From: Pseudomonas sp. GGS8
Lineage (GTDB): Bacteria > Pseudomonadota > Gammaproteobacteria > Pseudomonadales > Pseudomonadaceae
DNA length: 64,000 bases
Assembly: GCF_024168645.1 (NCBI RefSeq)
Contig: NZ_JALJWF010000001.1
Location: 4,777,501-4,841,500, forward strand
Direction: 5' to 3'
Shown: positions 60,999 through 64,000 of the stretch, piece after piece
Position numbering within the stretch: the stretch's first letter is position 1
Layout: each line of letters begins with the position of its first letter
Program-made: the position numbers and the translations under genes
The notes under the pieces: model-generated
What the model saw: the letters and a program-made list of their open reading frames with translations, nothing else
Told to the model about the DNA's origin: nothing
Database searches by the model: none

Positions 60999-61469
60999 CT
61001 ACAGATCGTAAGTGAAGGACTCGACGTAGGTGCTGCCGGTCGCCGGCTTGCCGGCGCCCTTGGACGTCAGGGGCACGCTGACATCGGCGCGGGCGTCGCG
61101 CTTGTCCTCGACAGCGCTGTCGATACGGATTTGATACCCGGCATCGATCAGGGTGCCCGCCAGTTCGACGCTGACTTTAAGAGTGCGCCCGCTGCCGACA
61201 CTGGCGCCGCTGACTCCATCAAACTCGCTCGGGTTCATGCCGCTTCCACGGGCCCAGTCGGCCAGATGCTTGTAATACTTGGCCTTTTTGCCGGCCACCC
61301 AGAGGGTTTTCTGATATTGGCCAGTGGCGTCGGTGACGTAGATCGCCAGATACGCATCATTGCCGCTGTAGTCCTTGAGCTGAGTGGTCAAGGTCACTTC
61401 ACGGGCCTGGACCAGCCCCGGCAGGGCAATGGCGCCGACGAGGCAGGATGCAGCGATACTCTTTTTCAT
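60999..61469 (-). CDS. DUF2271 periplasmic protein with FMN-attachment motif
   Basis: A 156-residue exported protein (signal peptide MKKSIAASCLVGAIALPGL then VQA) of the DUF2271 family. Residues 84-90 read DGVSGAS, matching the ApbE target motif D-x2-S/T-G-A-S/T, so Ser90 is the likely FMN site. The rest is a beta-rich domain (REVTLTTQLKDYSGNDAYLA; TLKVSVELAGTLIDAGYQI). It is first in the operon with the PepSY reductase and apbE, so it is a plausible periplasmic electron carrier. ATG 61469 has an AGGACA site; the open frame to 61580 is leader. Confidence 0.88.
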   Translation of the reverse strand: MKKSIAASCLVGAIALPGLVQAREVTLTTQLKDYSGNDAYLAIYVTDATGQYQKTLWVAGKKAKYYKHLADWARGSGMNPSEFDGVSGASVGSGRTLKVSVELAGTLIDAGYQIRIDSAVEDKRDARADVSVPLTSKGAGKPATGSTYVESFTYDL

Positions 61470-61631
61470 GGGATTGTCCTTTTGATCGTTGGCTCCAGAG
61501 CCTGGACCTGCTTGCTGACAGCAACCTGAAGCGCGGGAAAAATCATCGACAGAGGAACTCACCTGAATCTTCAGATTCACGTCAGGTAAGACGATTAAGG
61601 TGCTGCACGATAATCATCAAGGAGGTGCCAG

Positions 61632-62291
61632 ATGCGGGTTCTATTGGTCGAGGACGCACCGGGGTTGGGGGAGGCGGTGCGCGAACAGATCGCCGATGAC
61701 GGCCACGCCGTCGATTGGGTGCAGCGCCTGGAGCTTGCGCGCAACAGTGTGCGCACCACCCCTTACGACCTGATCCTGCTTGACTTGATGTTGCCGGACG
61801 GTCGTGGGTTGGATTTTTTGCGTCAGCAGCGTTCCGCAGGAGATGCGACGCCAGTGATCATCCTGACCGCCCAGGATCAGATATCCGAGCGTATCGCCGG
61901 CCTCAATGCCGGGGCCGATGATTACCTGGTCAAACCGTTCGACCTGTTTGAGCTATCGGCCCGTGTGGCTGCGGTGGCCCGCCGTTACAGCGGCAACCCC
62001 AACCCGCAGATCAGACTCGGCGAACTGCAGATCGACATGAGTGCCCGTACGGTGTTACGGGCCGGCGCGACGGTGGACCTCACGGCGCGGGAATGGGCGC
62101 TGTTCGAGGCATTTATCCAGCGCCCCAGCGCGTTGCTGTCCAAGGCGCAGCTCGAAGAACGGTTGTACGCATTCGGTGCCGAAATCGAGAGCAACACAAT
62201 CGAGGTTTATATCAGCCGGTTGCGTAAGAAACTCGGGCGCGACCTGATTGAAACCGTGCGCGGCATGGGTTACCGGTTGATGTCCGCATGA
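61632..62291 (+). CDS. OmpR-family response regulator
   Basis: A 219-residue two-component response regulator. The receiver domain has VLLVEDA with the acidic pair, phospho-acceptor Asp51 in ILLDLMLPDG, and ADDYLVKPFD with the conserved Lys. The C-terminal winged helix includes LTAREWALFEAFIQRPSALLSK and ISRLRKKLGRDLIETVRGMG, typical of the PhoB/OmpR class. It is divergent from the DUF2271 operon with 162 bases between, and so is a likely regulator of that redox operon. It overlaps the kinase gene by four bases. Confidence 0.93.
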   Translation: MRVLLVEDAPGLGEAVREQIADDGHAVDWVQRLELARNSVRTTPYDLILLDLMLPDGRGLDFLRQQRSAGDATPVIILTAQDQISERIAGLNAGADDYLVKPFDLFELSARVAAVARRYSGNPNPQIRLGELQIDMSARTVLRAGATVDLTAREWALFEAFIQRPSALLSKAQLEERLYAFGAEIESNTIEVYISRLRKKLGRDLIETVRGMGYRLMSA

Positions 62292-63628
62292 AATCGTCCA
62301 GCCTGCAAAGACGTCTCGGTCTGGGCTTGACCCTGGGCATGACCTTGCTTTGGCTGGGGGCGACCGTCGGCGCCTGGCTGGTGGTGCAACATGAGTTGAA
62401 CGAGGCATTCGACAGCGCGCTGGAAGAGACGGCGCAACGCATCCTGCCCCTGGCCGTACTGGAAATCAGCAAACGGGAAAAGCCCGATGAGACACAACAC
62501 GTGGCCCCGCTGACAACGCACAAGGAATACCTGACCTATCTGGTGCGTGATGCCAGTGGCAAGATCCAGATGCAATCCCACGACGCCAATCCGAATATCT
62601 TCAACAAACAACCGGCTGAAGGTTTCTCCACCACTGATAAATACCGTCTGTATGGCGCCAGTGCGTTGCGGGAAACACTGTTCATCGAAATCGCCGAGCC
62701 CCTTGGTCATCGCCGTGAGGCCGCGCGGGAAGCCTTGTTTGCCTTGCTGTTGCCGCTATTGGCGCTGATTCCCATCAGCCTGTTGGGCACCTGGTTATTC
62801 GTGCGCATCAGCCTGCGCAGCGTATTGGCCTATCGTCGAGCGGTGGAGGCCCGTGGGGTGGGTGATCTGTCGCCGATCAAAACGTCGCGCCTGCCGGCCG
62901 AAATCGATCCGCTGGCTGACGCGGTCAACCATCTGCTGGAGCGCTTGCGTAAGGCCCTGGAGGCCGAGCGCAGTTTTACCGCCAATAGCGCTCATGAACT
63001 GCGCACGCCACTGGCCGCGACCCTGGCGCAGGTCCAGCGGTTGCGTCACGAAGCGCCCGAGGGCCCGTTGCGAGTGCGCGCGGCAAAGATCGAAAACTCG
63101 TTGCGCGAGTTGGCGCGGCTCTCGGAAAAGCTCATGCAACTGGCCAAGGCCGAGGGCGGTGGGCTGTTGTCCGAAACGCCCCAGGATCTCGTTCCGTTGC
63201 TGGTCCATGTGGTTGATGAGTGGAACCATAGCAGCGCTCGCCACATCGAGCTGCAGTTGCCCACCCAGGCCAGTGTGTACTCGGTCATTGATCCAGACGC
63301 TTTCGGTATTCTGTTGCGCAACCTGATCGAGAATGCGCTGAAGTACGGTGCAATGGATCAACCGATCGAAGTCAGCCTCACCGACCAGGCGCTGCTGCGG
63401 GTGGTCAATGGCGGCCCGGTGGTGCCGGCACCCATGTTGCAGCACCTGACCGAGCGTTTTGTGCGCGGTCACAGTGAAGCGAGCGGGTCAGGGTTGGGGT
63501 TGGCGATTGCCAAAACCATTGTGCAGGGGGTCAATGCGCAAATGATGCTGGTGTCGCCGGCAACAGGTCGACAGGAGGGATTCGAAGTCCGCGTCTGGTT
63601 ACCGCTCGTATCCACTGTCGAAGGCTGA
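62288..63628 (+). CDS. Sensor histidine kinase, QseC/TctE-like
   Basis: A 446-residue membrane sensor kinase. Two membrane helices (LGLGLTLGMTLLWLGATVGAW and LFALLLPLLALIPISLLGTW, each about 20 residues) flank a ~130-residue periplasmic sensor. A HAMP-like region follows, then the H-box SAHELRTPLAATLAQV with the phosphorylated His, the N-box NLIENALKYG and the G2 box SGLGLAIAKTIV. It pairs with the response regulator through a coupled 4-base overlap. The signal is unknown; its proximity to the flavin operon suggests a redox or metal signal. Confidence 0.92.
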   Translation: MKSSSLQRRLGLGLTLGMTLLWLGATVGAWLVVQHELNEAFDSALEETAQRILPLAVLEISKREKPDETQHVAPLTTHKEYLTYLVRDASGKIQMQSHDANPNIFNKQPAEGFSTTDKYRLYGASALRETLFIEIAEPLGHRREAAREALFALLLPLLALIPISLLGTWLFVRISLRSVLAYRRAVEARGVGDLSPIKTSRLPAEIDPLADAVNHLLERLRKALEAERSFTANSAHELRTPLAATLAQVQRLRHEAPEGPLRVRAAKIENSLRELARLSEKLMQLAKAEGGGLLSETPQDLVPLLVHVVDEWNHSSARHIELQLPTQASVYSVIDPDAFGILLRNLIENALKYGAMDQPIEVSLTDQALLRVVNGGPVVPAPMLQHLTERFVRGHSEASGSGLGLAIAKTIVQGVNAQMMLVSPATGRQEGFEVRVWLPLVSTVEG

Positions 63629-63746
63629 GGGCATGCTTGGCATGTGCTCACTGTTCGCCACGATTTTCTCTGGCTGCCCCTAGGCTAAGAGGTCCGGGCA
63701 GAATTACTGCACTGATCTCAGTGCCAGGTTGACATGTGTAAAAGTA

Positions 63747-64000
63747 TTATCGCTCAGCAACCAATAGCAACGACTGCGGCACCGGACTTTGCGGATGCTG
63801 CGGCTCCTGCAGGCTGGCCAGCCGAAAACCGGCCATGTCCAGTGCATTGAGCCAACTGGACAAGGTGCGCGAGTACCACGGCATGGGTTGCCACTGCCCC
63901 TTGAACCCGGCGAAGGTCTCTTCCCGCCAACCGTCCTGATAGTCGCCCGCCGCCGCGGTCCACGGGTGCAGCGTCTGGATTACCAGCGCGCCACCGGGGG
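63747..64000 (-). CDS. SAM-dependent methyltransferase, 3' end (gene continues past window)
   Basis: The visible 84 codons are the C-terminal part of a class I methyltransferase: PGGALVIQTLHPW at the right edge (after motif I, in the strand-4 region), WREETFAGFKGQW, WYSRTLSSWLNALDMAGFRL and the terminal SLLLVAER. The 5' part, including the SAM-binding glycine loop, lies beyond base 64000. It is convergent with the kinase gene, and the 118-base gap holds nothing recognised. Substrate unknown. Confidence 0.75.
   Translation of the reverse strand, partial: PGGALVIQTLHPWTAAAGDYQDGWREETFAGFKGQWQPMPWYSRTLSSWLNALDMAGFRLASLQEPQHPQSPVPQSLLLVAER

Noticed and set aside
59672..61015. A 447-codon plus-strand frame antisense to the PepSY-reductase gene
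   Set aside because: Low-complexity Gln/His/Ala-rich translation with no domain; the minus-strand gene is certain.
1..64000. CRISPR arrays, tRNA/rRNA genes, insertion sequences and prophage genes
   Set aside because: Looked for across both strands; no regularly spaced repeats, tRNA-like sequence, transposase or integrase was recognised.

Overview
The window looks like chromosomal DNA of a fluorescent Pseudomonas. The gene content supports this: a wss-type acetylated-cellulose operon, a membrane PQQ glucose dehydrogenase beside a gluconate module, and high GC with Pseudomonas-like proteins throughout. No rRNA, tRNA, CRISPR array or intact insertion sequence was seen. All functional calls come from reading the sequence; no database search was run.

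Layout. (1) 1-1 kb: the 3' part of an AraC-family regulator and a 24-residue membrane peptide. (2) 1.3-17.3 kb, minus strand: a complete Wzx/Wzy-type exopolysaccharide operon. It has an RfaH/NusG-like antiterminator first, then an outer-membrane barrel, OPX export protein, Wzc-type co-polymerase/kinase, priming transferase, GT26, two GT4, a polymerase/ligase, GT2, flippase, GalE and a secreted LamG-GH16 glycanase. An ops-like element lies in the leader. (3) 17.5-24.6 kb: a SRAP paralogue lacking two catalytic residues, then a sugar-acid module (LysR, SDR, MFS with an in-frame stop, gluconokinase) facing gcd. (4) 24.8-39.6 kb, minus strand: wssA to wssI, encoding cellulose synthase, export and O-acetylation. 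No wssJ is present.

(5) 39.9-54.9 kb: the most unusual region. A LuxR/LuxI pair with a near-perfect lux box and a PlsC-type acyltransferase flank an eight-gene minus-strand operon. The operon encodes an outer-membrane barrel, an SRPBCC protein, a 1146-residue ketosynthase / KS-like / AfsA-hotdog fusion, a tandem carrier protein (two normal ACPs and one degenerate), a class A flavin monooxygenase, a HAD phosphatase, an ANL enzyme without the usual catalytic C-terminus and an extended SDR. A TetR regulator is divergent from it. A ketosynthase with an AfsA-type hotdog plus a phosphatase and reductase suggests a quorum-controlled fatty-acyl/polyketide product, possibly of butyrolactone or butenolide type. 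I do not recognise the cluster as a known pathway. A decayed GST fragment lies just beyond its right edge.

(6) 55.4-64 kb: a secreted DRGH nuclease, an orphan polyamine-type binding protein, and an extracytoplasmic flavin/redox group (ApbE, PepSY-flavodoxin-reductase, DUF2271). The DUF2271 protein carries an ApbE flavinylation motif. A divergent two-component system follows, then the 3' end of a methyltransferase.
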